A stretch of DNA of 64,000 nt from Gemmatimonadaceae bacterium (GTDB lineage Bacteria; Gemmatimonadota; Gemmatimonadetes; Gemmatimonadales; Gemmatimonadaceae). Below the pieces are notes generated by a model, which saw nothing but the letters and a program-made list of their open reading frames with translations, did not search any database and had not been told where the DNA came from. Positions 1 through 7,621 of this stretch are shown in pieces. The DNA lies in contig JADLCY010000015.1 in the NCBI GenBank assembly GCA_020846935.1, forward strand, positions 124,001 through 188,000, written 5' to 3'. Numbering within the stretch: position 1 is the stretch's first letter; each line of letters opens with the position of its first letter. Position numbers and translations under genes: made by a program.

Positions 1-139
1 AGCCGAGGAATCTAGGCGGCGGCGAGAATGCCCGCCCTGTGATCAGCGCGACCAGAGCGCGCGGATGTCAGGCCATCCCGTCGCCGCTTCCGGTCCGACC
101 AACCGTTTCCCTGCATCCGGCGGGCCACGTGCCTGGCTC

Positions 140-171
140 TTGACAAACGCGCCCCCCCCCCCGCGCATAGT
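140..171 (+). promoter_or_regulatory. putative sigma70-type promoter with poly-C spacer
   Basis: A perfect -35 box TTGACA lies at 140-145 and a fair -10 box CATAGT (4 of 6 consensus) at 166-171. The spacer is 20 bases and contains a run of 11 C at 152-162. The promoter points at the secreted protein gene starting at 277, leaving a leader of about 100 bases. Length changes in the C-run would alter the spacer, so the promoter could be phase-variable. The boxes are seen; activity and variability are inferred. Confidence 0.45.
152..162. repeat. homopolymeric C tract (11 C)
   Basis: Eleven consecutive C residues lie between a TTGACA and a CATAGT element. It is the longest homopolymer I noticed in the window. 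The rest of 1-276 holds no convincing gene: open frames there are GC-driven shadows without a ribosome-binding site or recognisable domain. Confidence 0.9.
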
Positions 172-276
172 GGCGACGGTTGATGGAACGCTTGCCGGGG
201 TTCGTGCGCGATGAACCACGCCGGGGAGATGATGCCGACTGGCCATTGGGGCGCGGGACTGCGAGGGAGGGTCGCC

Positions 277-1341
277 ATGGTGCGGAGGTCGATCGTCGCG
301 TTTCTGGCGCTCATGGTGGCGCCGGGCGGGATTGCGGGGGCGCAGGATGTCGATCTTGCACCGAGCCTTGATCTGCGCGGCGTGGCCGGGCGCTTCGACC
401 TGCTGGCTGGCAGCGTCATCGTGGCAGAGGGTAAGACGCGAATCGCGATCTCACAGGTCTCCGAACGCGGCGCCATCGCCCTGTACGACATCTCCGGTGC
501 ATTCATTGCCTTGCTCGGCAGACGTGGCAAGGGGCCCGGAGAGTTCCTGCAGCACGATGGGCTGGCTTTCGGGGACGGGGATTCCCTGTTCGTCCTCGAC
601 GGCCTGAACCTGCGCGCCACGGTGTTTGCTCCGGATGGCCGCCTCGCTCGAACCTTCCCCCTCGAAGCGCACGCGCTGAATCCGGCCCGCGTGGGGCATC
701 AGTTCTTCGTAAGTGTGCCGAACGCATCGACAAAGGGACGGCAGGGGCTGGTGTTTCCGCTCCTCGTCAAAGGGGGCTTCGGGCCAAGCGTGCAGCCCGG
801 GGACAACGACGGAGAGGAGGACTTTGATCGTATCCGTCTCCTTGCCGGCGCGGGCGACTCCGGCGTGGTGATCAGCAAGGTGTATGCATACCACGTCACG
901 CTCGCTTCGTCCTCTGGACACCAGCTCGCTGAGGTACGGCCGCGCGTCGACTGGTTTCCTGCGGGTCGAGTGGCCATGCGAGAACCGCCATGGCTCGTGA
1001 GGCCCATGCCGATGATTCTTGGCGCACGCGTACTTGGGTCCGATCTGTTCGTCCTCATTCAGCGGGCGAAGGCGCGATGGAAGCCGTTGACGATGGGCGG
1101 GTCGCTCGTCAGCCCGAAGGGGCCCAACCTTGCACGCGAGAACTTCTTCGAGATCGTGCTGGAGAGGCGTTCGATCCCTGAGGGGAAGCTAAAGGCTCAG
1201 CAGATCCTGAGCCCCTTTGTCGTCGCCATGGCTGGCGCGGACAAACTCGTCAGCGTAGTGGATGCGCCAGATGGCACGAACATCGTACGGCTCTCGCGCA
1301 TCAGACTAGCGACCAGGAACAACCCACCGAGGAGAGATTGA
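277..1341 (+). CDS. secreted beta-propeller-like protein (6-bladed type)
   Basis: A 354-residue exported protein. The start at 277 is chosen because GGGAGG lies six bases upstream and the product opens with a good signal peptide (MVRRS, then a hydrophobic stretch) ending AGA|Q. The mature part has spaced strand-like repeats, for example ISGAFIALLGRRGKGPGEF near residue 80, which is typical of the NHL/6-bladed propeller proteins abundant in Gemmatimonadota and Bacteroidota. Such proteins are usually cell-surface or periplasmic, and their ligands are mostly unknown. The gene ends two bases before the ATG of a small Cys-rich secreted protein, so the two are probably co-transcribed. Possible phase-variable control from the promoter at 140-171 is noted there. 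The propeller assignment is by pattern, not by alignment. Confidence 0.7.
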   Translation: MVRRSIVAFLALMVAPGGIAGAQDVDLAPSLDLRGVAGRFDLLAGSVIVAEGKTRIAISQVSERGAIALYDISGAFIALLGRRGKGPGEFLQHDGLAFGDGDSLFVLDGLNLRATVFAPDGRLARTFPLEAHALNPARVGHQFFVSVPNASTKGRQGLVFPLLVKGGFGPSVQPGDNDGEEDFDRIRLLAGAGDSGVVISKVYAYHVTLASSSGHQLAEVRPRVDWFPAGRVAMREPPWLVRPMPMILGARVLGSDLFVLIQRAKARWKPLTMGGSLVSPKGPNLARENFFEIVLERRSIPEGKLKAQQILSPFVVAMAGADKLVSVVDAPDGTNIVRLSRIRLATRNNPPRRD

Positions 1342-1343
1342 CC

Positions 1344-1889
1344 ATGCGACTGCCATCCCTCTTGGCCATGTCCCTCGTTGTCACGAGTTACGGCAACTCC
1401 GATGCGAGTGTCAGTGTCGCTCGCACCTCTCCTGTCGAACTCGGCGCCGCCATTCCAGTTGATGACTGCGCCGCGTGCTACAACGGGATCAATGTCACGT
1501 TTGCCTACTCCTTTCACGCACACTACGAATGCCCGGAACAGCCCGCCGGACAGATCATCATCTGTCTTTATGATGGCTACCGGTTTCAGCCCTGGGGCGG
1601 CCACCAGTACGGCACGGGCAACTGCAGCCAGCATACCGCGTGCTACCTGGTGCGTGGTGCAGAGCACCGTGGGAGAGAGGTCCTGGCCATGCTGAGTCGG
1701 GGTGAGGGAACCGTCGATGACCTGCGCGGCGCGTTTCGCATCGTCGATGTTCTCGCCCCGAAGCGCCCGCGTACGAGACTGTCCTGGCAACGTGCTCGCG
1801 GACATCACCCTGACCGCCCCGGCGGATGGGACCAGCCAGTAGGCCGTGGACGCGGGCAGCCAGCGAGCCCGGACTTGTGCGTGTGCTGA
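1344..1889 (+). CDS. small secreted Cys-rich protein, possible frameshifted C-terminus
   Basis: An unrecognised protein of 181 residues if read to 1889. The ATG at 1344 has GGAGAG about seven bases upstream and follows the preceding stop by two bases, so it is the second gene of a pair. It opens with a hydrophobic signal-like segment. The centre carries at least six cysteines (DDCAACY, HYECPE, IIICLY, GNCSQHTACY), which fits disulphide bonding outside the cytoplasm. The last 50 residues are Arg/Pro-rich and look non-native. From about 1783 the +1 frame reads NVLADITLTAPADGTSQ and stops at 1842, a much more protein-like ending. A one-base indel or sequencing error near 1750-1785 is therefore possible. 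No function can be assigned. Confidence 0.55.
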   Translation: MRLPSLLAMSLVVTSYGNSDASVSVARTSPVELGAAIPVDDCAACYNGINVTFAYSFHAHYECPEQPAGQIIICLYDGYRFQPWGGHQYGTGNCSQHTACYLVRGAEHRGREVLAMLSRGEGTVDDLRGAFRIVDVLAPKRPRTRLSWQRARGHHPDRPGGWDQPVGRGRGQPASPDLCVC

Positions 1890-1908
1890 CTCACCGGCCT
1901 GCGCCAGC

Positions 1909-4587
1909 CTATCGCCCCAGCCAGTAGCTCACCTTCACGAGGAACACGTTGCGCGCCGGATCGCGGAAGGCGCTCGACAAATCGCGTGACGCAGCAAGGT
2001 CGGCGACATCGCGAAAACCCTCGCGCTGCTGTTGCCACACGACGAACAGCGTGGAGCCCGGACGGTACTCCCACCGCAACACCGCGTTGCCGCGCAGCGA
2101 TCGCACCAGGAAGTCCTGCTCGCCAAAGGAGAACGCGGGTGCGAGCCCGGAGCCATCGGGATCGACGCGCACCTGATCGCCGTTCGCGCCGGTGTGCCGC
2201 GTGATGGTGCCGCGATCCCGACCGTACACATCAAAGTCGAAGCGACCTGGCGTCCGAAACTCCTTGAAGCTCCGATAGCGACCCGATGCCACGAAGGGTT
2301 GGGCCCAGAGCTGCAAGGTCAGCATCGGACTGAACGTCCACTCGGCGCGCGTTTCAAGCGAAAACTCGCTCTGGTCGATGTCGCCAAAGACCCAGCGCGA
2401 TCCATAGGTCGCCGAGGCGGGGTCGCGCACCACGGTCACGTACTGATCCACATCGAACTGGCGCACCAGCTGTGGGCGGAACTGGATGCGCGCGGCCGAG
2501 GACGGCCGGATCTCGACGCCGGCTTCCACCGTGTGCCGCCACTCCCGCGCGGCGTTGCCGTTGTACTCGTAGGCCGCCGAGCCCACCACCACGCGACGGT
2601 TGTCCGTCTCGGTGCCGACCCGCGCCTGGTACTCGGTCGGCTTTCGCGAGAGGGGCCCGCCACGCAGGAGCCGGTCGTCCCATGCTTCGGGCTGAATGAA
2701 GAGCCAGGTATTCAGCCCCCAAAAGGAGTTGAGCAGGCCGTTGGCGAGCACGGAGAGGCGCTTCTCGACGACATTGCCGTCGGCGTTGGCCGCTCCGGTG
2801 ACGAAGGCCTGCATCTGGTAGTTGCGGAACACGGCACCTGGCCTGGTCTCCCGGAACTGGACGGCCGAAGACAGGGAACGGATATCGGCGCGGGTCTGGA
2901 ACCCGAGGTCGTTGACCTCGAAGCCGGGACTGGTGTGCTCGTAGGTCAGGGAGCCCAGCCAGTGCTCGCCGGCGGTTCGCGCGAGCGAGAGCGTCCCGAA
3001 GATGCCATCGAGAGACGTCTTCGTGGTGTCCAGACGCAGCGCGCGTGAATCGGGACGCTGGAACGACCGGATGGGAGAGCGCTGGAGCGCGGTGATCACC
3101 GGGGCGTCAGCGGCCACACGGCTCCCCGCAAGGAACCCGCTCAGAGCCCACGTGCGCCGCCCCCACCGGTGCTCGAAGTCCGCACCGGAGACGACCGCGT
3201 CGCGCACGAAGAAGGAGGCAAGCGCGGGATCGTCGAGCGAGCGGCGGACGGCGGTCGCTACACCGCCAATGACGGTATTCCCCTGGCGGAAGTCCTGTCG
3301 CAGCCGCGTGACCAGGAAGCCCGTGCGTGGTTCCACCGGCGCCTTGCCGATGCCGCCACTCGGCAGCGTGAACCGTCCCTGCACCTCGCGCGTGAGCGCT
3401 CCCAGCGCGCCAACCGAGAGGCCGCCCGCCGTCTTGCCAGAGACCTTGGCCGCCGCGACGATGTCCGAGCGCGACGGCACGTCAGAATATGCCGCCCCCG
3501 TCGTCGCCAGCGATCGACGCGGCGCTCGACCTACACGTCGAGTGTAGAAGAAGTTGCTTGGGTTGTTGTCGTTGAACGTGACGCTCTGGCCAAAGCGAAA
3601 GATGTCGACGCCCTCGAGGAAGAACGGCCGCCGTTCGGGGAAGAAGACCTCGAACGCGGAGAGGTTCACGACGGCAGGATCCACCTCGACCTGTCCGAAG
3701 TCCGGAGTGACCGTGGCCGTGAGCGTGAGCCCGGCCGGGAGGCCGTAACGCACGTCGGCGCCGACGCGGACATCGGCCGCGGTGGCCTGGTAGAACGGGT
3801 TCGCTCGGTTGCCCGGAGCGCGTTCGACCTGCGAGGAGACGTACGGAAGCACCTCGAGCCGACGCGGCGACACCAGGGAGTCGAGCCCCACGAGGTCACC
3901 GTAGCGCGAAACGACACCGGGCTGCTGCGGCGGCATCGGTGACCAGAGATCGGCCTCGTTGTTCCGCGCGAACATGCGACCGAACTGGATGCCCCAGCGG
4001 GCCGTCGCGCCGTTCGACACCGAAAACCGGAGCTGCGACAGCGGGATGCGGACCTCGACACTCCATCCCGCGCTGTCGATGTGCGCGGCGCTTTCCCAGA
4101 CCGCGTCCCAGAGGGGATCGTTCTCGTTGTCGTTGTACCGGAACTCATCGCGCTGGATCCCGCGTGGCGAGACCGCAAAGATGAACGACGTACGACGATC
4201 GAAGTACGAGTCGATGCCGATCCGGATCCAGTCGGAGTAGATGTCGACCGCATCGCGACGCGCCATTTGCTGTGCGATCGAGTCCGGCCGTGGGTCGGAC
4301 ATGCGGACCCCGATGTAGAGCGCCGCGCGGTCGTACAGGACGCGCGCCTCGGTGGGGTGTGTTCCCGGTGCGCCCGGATTCGGCGAGTTCTGCACGAAGT
4401 CCTTCGCCGCCTCGGCGCGCTCCCAGTCCGCTTCGTCGAGCCGACCGTCGATGCGGATGTCGCCCGAACGAAAGGCGGCCCGGAGCGTGGGGCGCGGTAG
4501 CGTGTCTGCCACCTGCGCAGCCGTGCCCAGTGGGGCAAACGCGATGCAGGCAGCAAGAAGGAGATGCAGGCGGAAAGACTCGACCAT
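1909..4587 (-). CDS. DUF5916 outer-membrane protein with CBM9-like N-domain
   Basis: An 892-residue exported protein. After a signal peptide (cleavage TAA|Q near residue 24) comes a CBM9-like domain (about 40-210) with the typical DGRLDEADW opening and the NDNENDPLWDAVW region. It is followed by a long DUF5916 region rich in alternating hydrophobic residues and ending in an aromatic-containing strand (FLVKVSYWLGR), as in outer-membrane beta-barrels. DUF5916 proteins are common in Bacteroidota and Gemmatimonadota. Their substrate is not established, but the carbohydrate-binding fold suggests glycan contact. The gene stands alone. It lies convergent to the Cys-rich gene and has no strong ribosome-binding site at 4587, the only start that keeps the signal peptide intact. 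Confidence 0.85.
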   Translation of the reverse strand: MVESFRLHLLLAACIAFAPLGTAAQVADTLPRPTLRAAFRSGDIRIDGRLDEADWERAEAAKDFVQNSPNPGAPGTHPTEARVLYDRAALYIGVRMSDPRPDSIAQQMARRDAVDIYSDWIRIGIDSYFDRRTSFIFAVSPRGIQRDEFRYNDNENDPLWDAVWESAAHIDSAGWSVEVRIPLSQLRFSVSNGATARWGIQFGRMFARNNEADLWSPMPPQQPGVVSRYGDLVGLDSLVSPRRLEVLPYVSSQVERAPGNRANPFYQATAADVRVGADVRYGLPAGLTLTATVTPDFGQVEVDPAVVNLSAFEVFFPERRPFFLEGVDIFRFGQSVTFNDNNPSNFFYTRRVGRAPRRSLATTGAAYSDVPSRSDIVAAAKVSGKTAGGLSVGALGALTREVQGRFTLPSGGIGKAPVEPRTGFLVTRLRQDFRQGNTVIGGVATAVRRSLDDPALASFFVRDAVVSGADFEHRWGRRTWALSGFLAGSRVAADAPVITALQRSPIRSFQRPDSRALRLDTTKTSLDGIFGTLSLARTAGEHWLGSLTYEHTSPGFEVNDLGFQTRADIRSLSSAVQFRETRPGAVFRNYQMQAFVTGAANADGNVVEKRLSVLANGLLNSFWGLNTWLFIQPEAWDDRLLRGGPLSRKPTEYQARVGTETDNRRVVVGSAAYEYNGNAAREWRHTVEAGVEIRPSSAARIQFRPQLVRQFDVDQYVTVVRDPASATYGSRWVFGDIDQSEFSLETRAEWTFSPMLTLQLWAQPFVASGRYRSFKEFRTPGRFDFDVYGRDRGTITRHTGANGDQVRVDPDGSGLAPAFSFGEQDFLVRSLRGNAVLRWEYRPGSTLFVVWQQQREGFRDVADLAASRDLSSAFRDPARNVFLVKVSYWLGR

Positions 4588-4698
4588 GGGCGCAGGGTTG
4601 GCGGGCGGCGGGAGTCTAGCGGCCGGACCGCGGCGGCAGAATCGCCCGAGACCACGCCTTACGGCGACCGAAGCCCCGCCCTGCCGTCAGCCGCCGCC

Positions 4699-4780
4699 AT
4701 CTTGACTCCGCCGCGCCCGCGCGAGGACCACCGGCCCGAACCATGTTGCCTCCGCCGCGCCCACTCGAGGACCACCGTCC
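4699..4780. repeat. tandem imperfect direct repeat, 38-base unit
   Basis: Positions 4699-4736 and 4743-4780 match at 33 of 38 bases by hand comparison, with a period of 44 bases. Both copies share the words CTCCGCCGCGCCC and CGAGGACCACCG. It lies in non-coding DNA downstream of the pil terminator. Its role is unknown; it is probably a local duplication. Confidence 0.7.
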
Positions 4781-4795
4781 TGCATCACGCAAACC

Positions 4796-4828
4796 AAAAA
4801 CGCCCCCGGGATTGCTCCCGGGAGGCGT
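4796..4828 (-). terminator. intrinsic terminator of the pil operon
   Basis: Read on the minus strand, a GC-rich stem (TCCCGGG plus ACGCC arms, one-base bulge, short ATTG-type loop) is followed directly by TTTTT. It lies about 140 bases after the pilC stop, so it should end the comEA/pilB-pilT-pilC transcript. It is the clearest intrinsic terminator in the window. Confidence 0.8.
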
Positions 4829-4969
4829 TTCTCGGTTCCCCAGCACGAGGGCGAAAGGGAACGAAGCTATCAGTACATCAGCAATTGTTTCTCAATCCAC
4901 CGATCCAATCCGTCCCCCTTCATCCCTCCACCCCTCAATCCAGCATCCGTATCCTGGAAGGCCTTTGCC

Positions 4970-6163
4970 TTACTGGACCGCGTTGATCATGTCGAAGATC
5001 GGCAGGTACATGGCTACAACCATACCACCGACGACGACGCCAAGGAAGACGATCATGACGGGCTCAAGCAGAGAAAGCAGCCCGGACACCGCGGCGTCGA
5101 CTTCTTCGTCATAGAAGTCCGCGATCTTGGAAAGCATCTCATCGAGCCCACCGGTCTGTTCACCGACGGCGATCATCGAAATGACCATTGGCGGGAAGAC
5201 CTGGGACTTCTGCAGCGGGGCCGCGATGGTATCACCTCCGGCGATCGACGCTCGCGAGGCCATGATGGCGTCCTGAATGACGCGATTGCCCGCGGTCTTC
5301 GCCGTGATCTCGAGACCGTCGAGGATGCTGACACCCGAGGAGATGAGTGTGCCGAGCGTGCGGGTGAAGCGCGAGACGGCAGACTTGCGGAGTACGTCAC
5401 CAAGCACCGGAAGCCGGAGCATGATGCGATCGATCACGAGCCGACCGTTGGACGTGCCGTAGTAGCGCTTGAGCATGAACACGCCGCCACCTACGCCCGC
5501 GCCCACGGCCCACCAGTAGCCCTTGAGGAACCGTGAGAGGCCGATGACGATGCGGGTCGGCACCGGCAGGGCCAGGCCGACGCTTGCGAACATGCTCTCG
5601 AAGACCGGGATGACGAAGATGAGCAGCACCATGATCGCGATGGCCGCGACCGACATGATGACGCCCGGGTAGATCATCGCGCCCTTCACCTTGCGCACGA
5701 GGGCGTCGTTCTTTTCCATGAACGTCGCCAATCGGAGCAGGATGGTATCGAGGATACCGCCCGCCTCACCGGCCGCGACCATGTTCACGTAGAGTTCGCT
5801 GAACGCGTTGGGGTGCTTGGCCAGTGCGTCGGCGACGGTGTGACCCGACTCCACGTCGAAGACCACGGCCCGCGTGACGTCCTGCAACACCTTGTTCTCG
5901 GACTGCTTGGCCAGGATATCGAGGGCCTGAACGAGCGGCAGACCGGCGTTGATCATCGTCGAGAACTGACGGGTGAAGATGACGATGTCGCGCATCTTCA
6001 CGCTGCCCTTCGTCTTCTTCGGCTTGGCGTCCTCGTCGACCTTGACCACGGAGAGGCGCTGGCGTCGCAGCTGCGCGACCACGTCCTCCTTTGATGCGGC
6101 TTCGATCGTCGCAGTTTTCAGTTCGCCGCTCTGCGACCTGGCGGTGTAGGTAAAGTTCGGCAT
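4970..6163 (-). CDS. pilC: type IV pilus inner-membrane platform protein PilC
   Basis: The 397-residue product is the polytopic platform protein that couples the PilB and PilT ATPases to pilin assembly and disassembly. It opens with the family's short N-terminal motif (FTYTARSQSGE). It contains two T2SSF domains (about 68-190 and 270-390), each with the usual helical bundle, and membrane segments near 165-200, 220-240 and 370-390. Length is normal for PilC. The start at 6163 has AGGAG six bases upstream. It follows pilT by 21 bases and is the last gene before a strong terminator. No pilin genes are in the window, so major and minor pilins must lie elsewhere. Confidence 0.95.
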   Translation of the reverse strand: MPNFTYTARSQSGELKTATIEAASKEDVVAQLRRQRLSVVKVDEDAKPKKTKGSVKMRDIVIFTRQFSTMINAGLPLVQALDILAKQSENKVLQDVTRAVVFDVESGHTVADALAKHPNAFSELYVNMVAAGEAGGILDTILLRLATFMEKNDALVRKVKGAMIYPGVIMSVAAIAIMVLLIFVIPVFESMFASVGLALPVPTRIVIGLSRFLKGYWWAVGAGVGGGVFMLKRYYGTSNGRLVIDRIMLRLPVLGDVLRKSAVSRFTRTLGTLISSGVSILDGLEITAKTAGNRVIQDAIMASRASIAGGDTIAAPLQKSQVFPPMVISMIAVGEQTGGLDEMLSKIADFYDEEVDAAVSGLLSLLEPVMIVFLGVVVGGMVVAMYLPIFDMINAVQ

Positions 6164-6184
6164 TTCGGCTCCTGGCCCGTCGTG

Positions 6185-7345
6185 CTACCGGCGGCCGCCG
6201 GCCACGGCGGCCGTGCGCTGCGAAGTGGACTTGCTGCGATCTTCCCCCTCGTCGAGCGGCGCGCGCCCGATCATCCGGAGGAACTCGTTGGGGTCGCCGG
6301 AGGTGCGGAGGCACTCCTCCTCGACGACCTCGCGGGCGACGTACAGTTGGTACAACGCGTCGTTCAGGGTCTGCATCCCGAACTTCTTGCCGGACTGCAT
6401 GAGCGAGTAGATCTGGTGGATCTTGTCGTCACGGATCAACGCGCGGATCGCGGCGGTGATCACCAGGATTTCAGCGGCCATGACGCGACCGCGGCCCCGG
6501 GCACGCGGCAGAAGCGTCTGCGTGACGATGCCCTCGAGCACGAACGCGAGCTGCGCGCGTACCTGCGACTGCTGATGGCTCGGGAACACGTCGATGATGC
6601 GGTTGATCGCTTCGGCCGACGAGTTGGTGTGCAGCGTCGCGAACACCAGGTGGCCGGTCTCGGCGATCGTCAGCGCCGCCTGGATGGTCTCCAGGTCGCG
6701 CATTTCGCCGATGAGGATGACGTCGGGATCTTCGCGCAGGGCGTACTTGAGCGCGTTGGCGAAGGTCCGGGTATCGGTGCCCACCTCGCGTTGGTTGACG
6801 ATGCAGCTCTGGTGCCGGTGAATGAACTCGATCGGGTCTTCCACCGTGATGATGTGGCCTTTTCGCTCCCGGTTGATCTTGTCGATCATCGCGGCGAGCG
6901 TGGTGGACTTGCCGGAGCCCGTGGGACCGGTGACGAGGACGAGCCCGCGCGGCTTTTCGGCCATTCGGGCGATCACGCCGGGCAGACCGAGGTCGGCGAA
7001 CGACCGGATGTTGAAGGGAATCTGCCGGATGACCATCGACACGCAGCCGCGCTGCTTGAAGCAGTTGCCGCGGAAGCGCGCGAGGTTCTGGATGCCGAAC
7101 GAGAAGTCCAGCTCGTCGTCCATCTCGAAGCGCTTCTTCTGGTTCTCGGTGAGCACCGAGTAGGCCAGCTGCAGCGTGTCCTTTGGCGTGAGGACGTATT
7201 CGCCATTGGAGTTCACGATGTCACCGTCGACGCGCAGCTTGGCGCGCTCACCGGCGGTGATGTGCAGGTCAGACGCATCGCGCTCGATCATCTCCTCGAG
7301 CAGAGCGCGAAGATTGACGGCCGGCGCGGACGAGGGCTTGGTCAT
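6185..7345 (-). CDS. pilT: type IV pilus retraction ATPase PilT
   Basis: A 386-residue hexameric secretion ATPase that powers pilus retraction (twitching motility, DNA uptake). Visible motifs are Walker A GPTGSGKSTT, the Asp box (ITVEDPIEF), Walker B ILIGEMRD and the His box ATLHTN, in normal order. The N-terminal domain begins at NLRALLEEMIERDASDLHI. I chose the ATG at 7345 because the open frame above it encodes an Arg-rich stretch absent from PilT proteins and no ribosome-binding site supports 7462. The C-terminal tail (DEGEDRSKSTSQRT) is slightly long and polar. It sits between pilB and pilC in the usual order. Confidence 0.95.
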   Translation of the reverse strand: MTKPSSAPAVNLRALLEEMIERDASDLHITAGERAKLRVDGDIVNSNGEYVLTPKDTLQLAYSVLTENQKKRFEMDDELDFSFGIQNLARFRGNCFKQRGCVSMVIRQIPFNIRSFADLGLPGVIARMAEKPRGLVLVTGPTGSGKSTTLAAMIDKINRERKGHIITVEDPIEFIHRHQSCIVNQREVGTDTRTFANALKYALREDPDVILIGEMRDLETIQAALTIAETGHLVFATLHTNSSAEAINRIIDVFPSHQQSQVRAQLAFVLEGIVTQTLLPRARGRGRVMAAEILVITAAIRALIRDDKIHQIYSLMQSGKKFGMQTLNDALYQLYVAREVVEEECLRTSGDPNEFLRMIGRAPLDEGEDRSKSTSQRTAAVAGGRR

Positions 7346-7621
7346 CGTGCGCGCCCGGACGCGTGAGCGAGTGAATGAACGGGTCTGGCCGCGACAAGCG
7401 GCTTCCCGGGCCACGATGGGTTCATGAGCTGCATGGTTCAGTCTCCTCCCAGGATCCTGCACGACCGCTGACCACTAAAGGACGTGCGCATACCGCGCCC
7501 GTCACGACGGTGACAAAGCACACACTCTCACACCCCTCCGGGCGGCTCCCTGCGCCACCACCCGTCGATACGCCGGAGCGGATCTCCCTCGCGTATTCAT
7601 CCGTCCACGCGTCCATCCGCC

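Larger units (their letters stand above)
4588..4969. other. intergenic stretch between DUF5916 gene and pilC
   Basis: No gene is seen in these 382 bases. The stretch contains a 44-base-spaced imperfect direct repeat (4699-4780), the pil operon terminator (4796-4828) and a C/T-rich stretch at about 4885-4965 built of ATCC-like words. The promoter of the DUF5916 gene should lie just above 4588, but I see no clear boxes. Confidence 0.6.

Noticed and set aside
2032-3048. 338-residue open frame antisense to the DUF5916 gene
   Set aside because: Arg/His/Gly-rich product without any domain, a typical GC-rich shadow; the opposite strand is a full DUF5916 protein.
7346-7462. upstream extension of pilT to a start at 7462
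   Set aside because: The extra residues are Arg-rich, absent from PilT proteins and without a ribosome-binding site.
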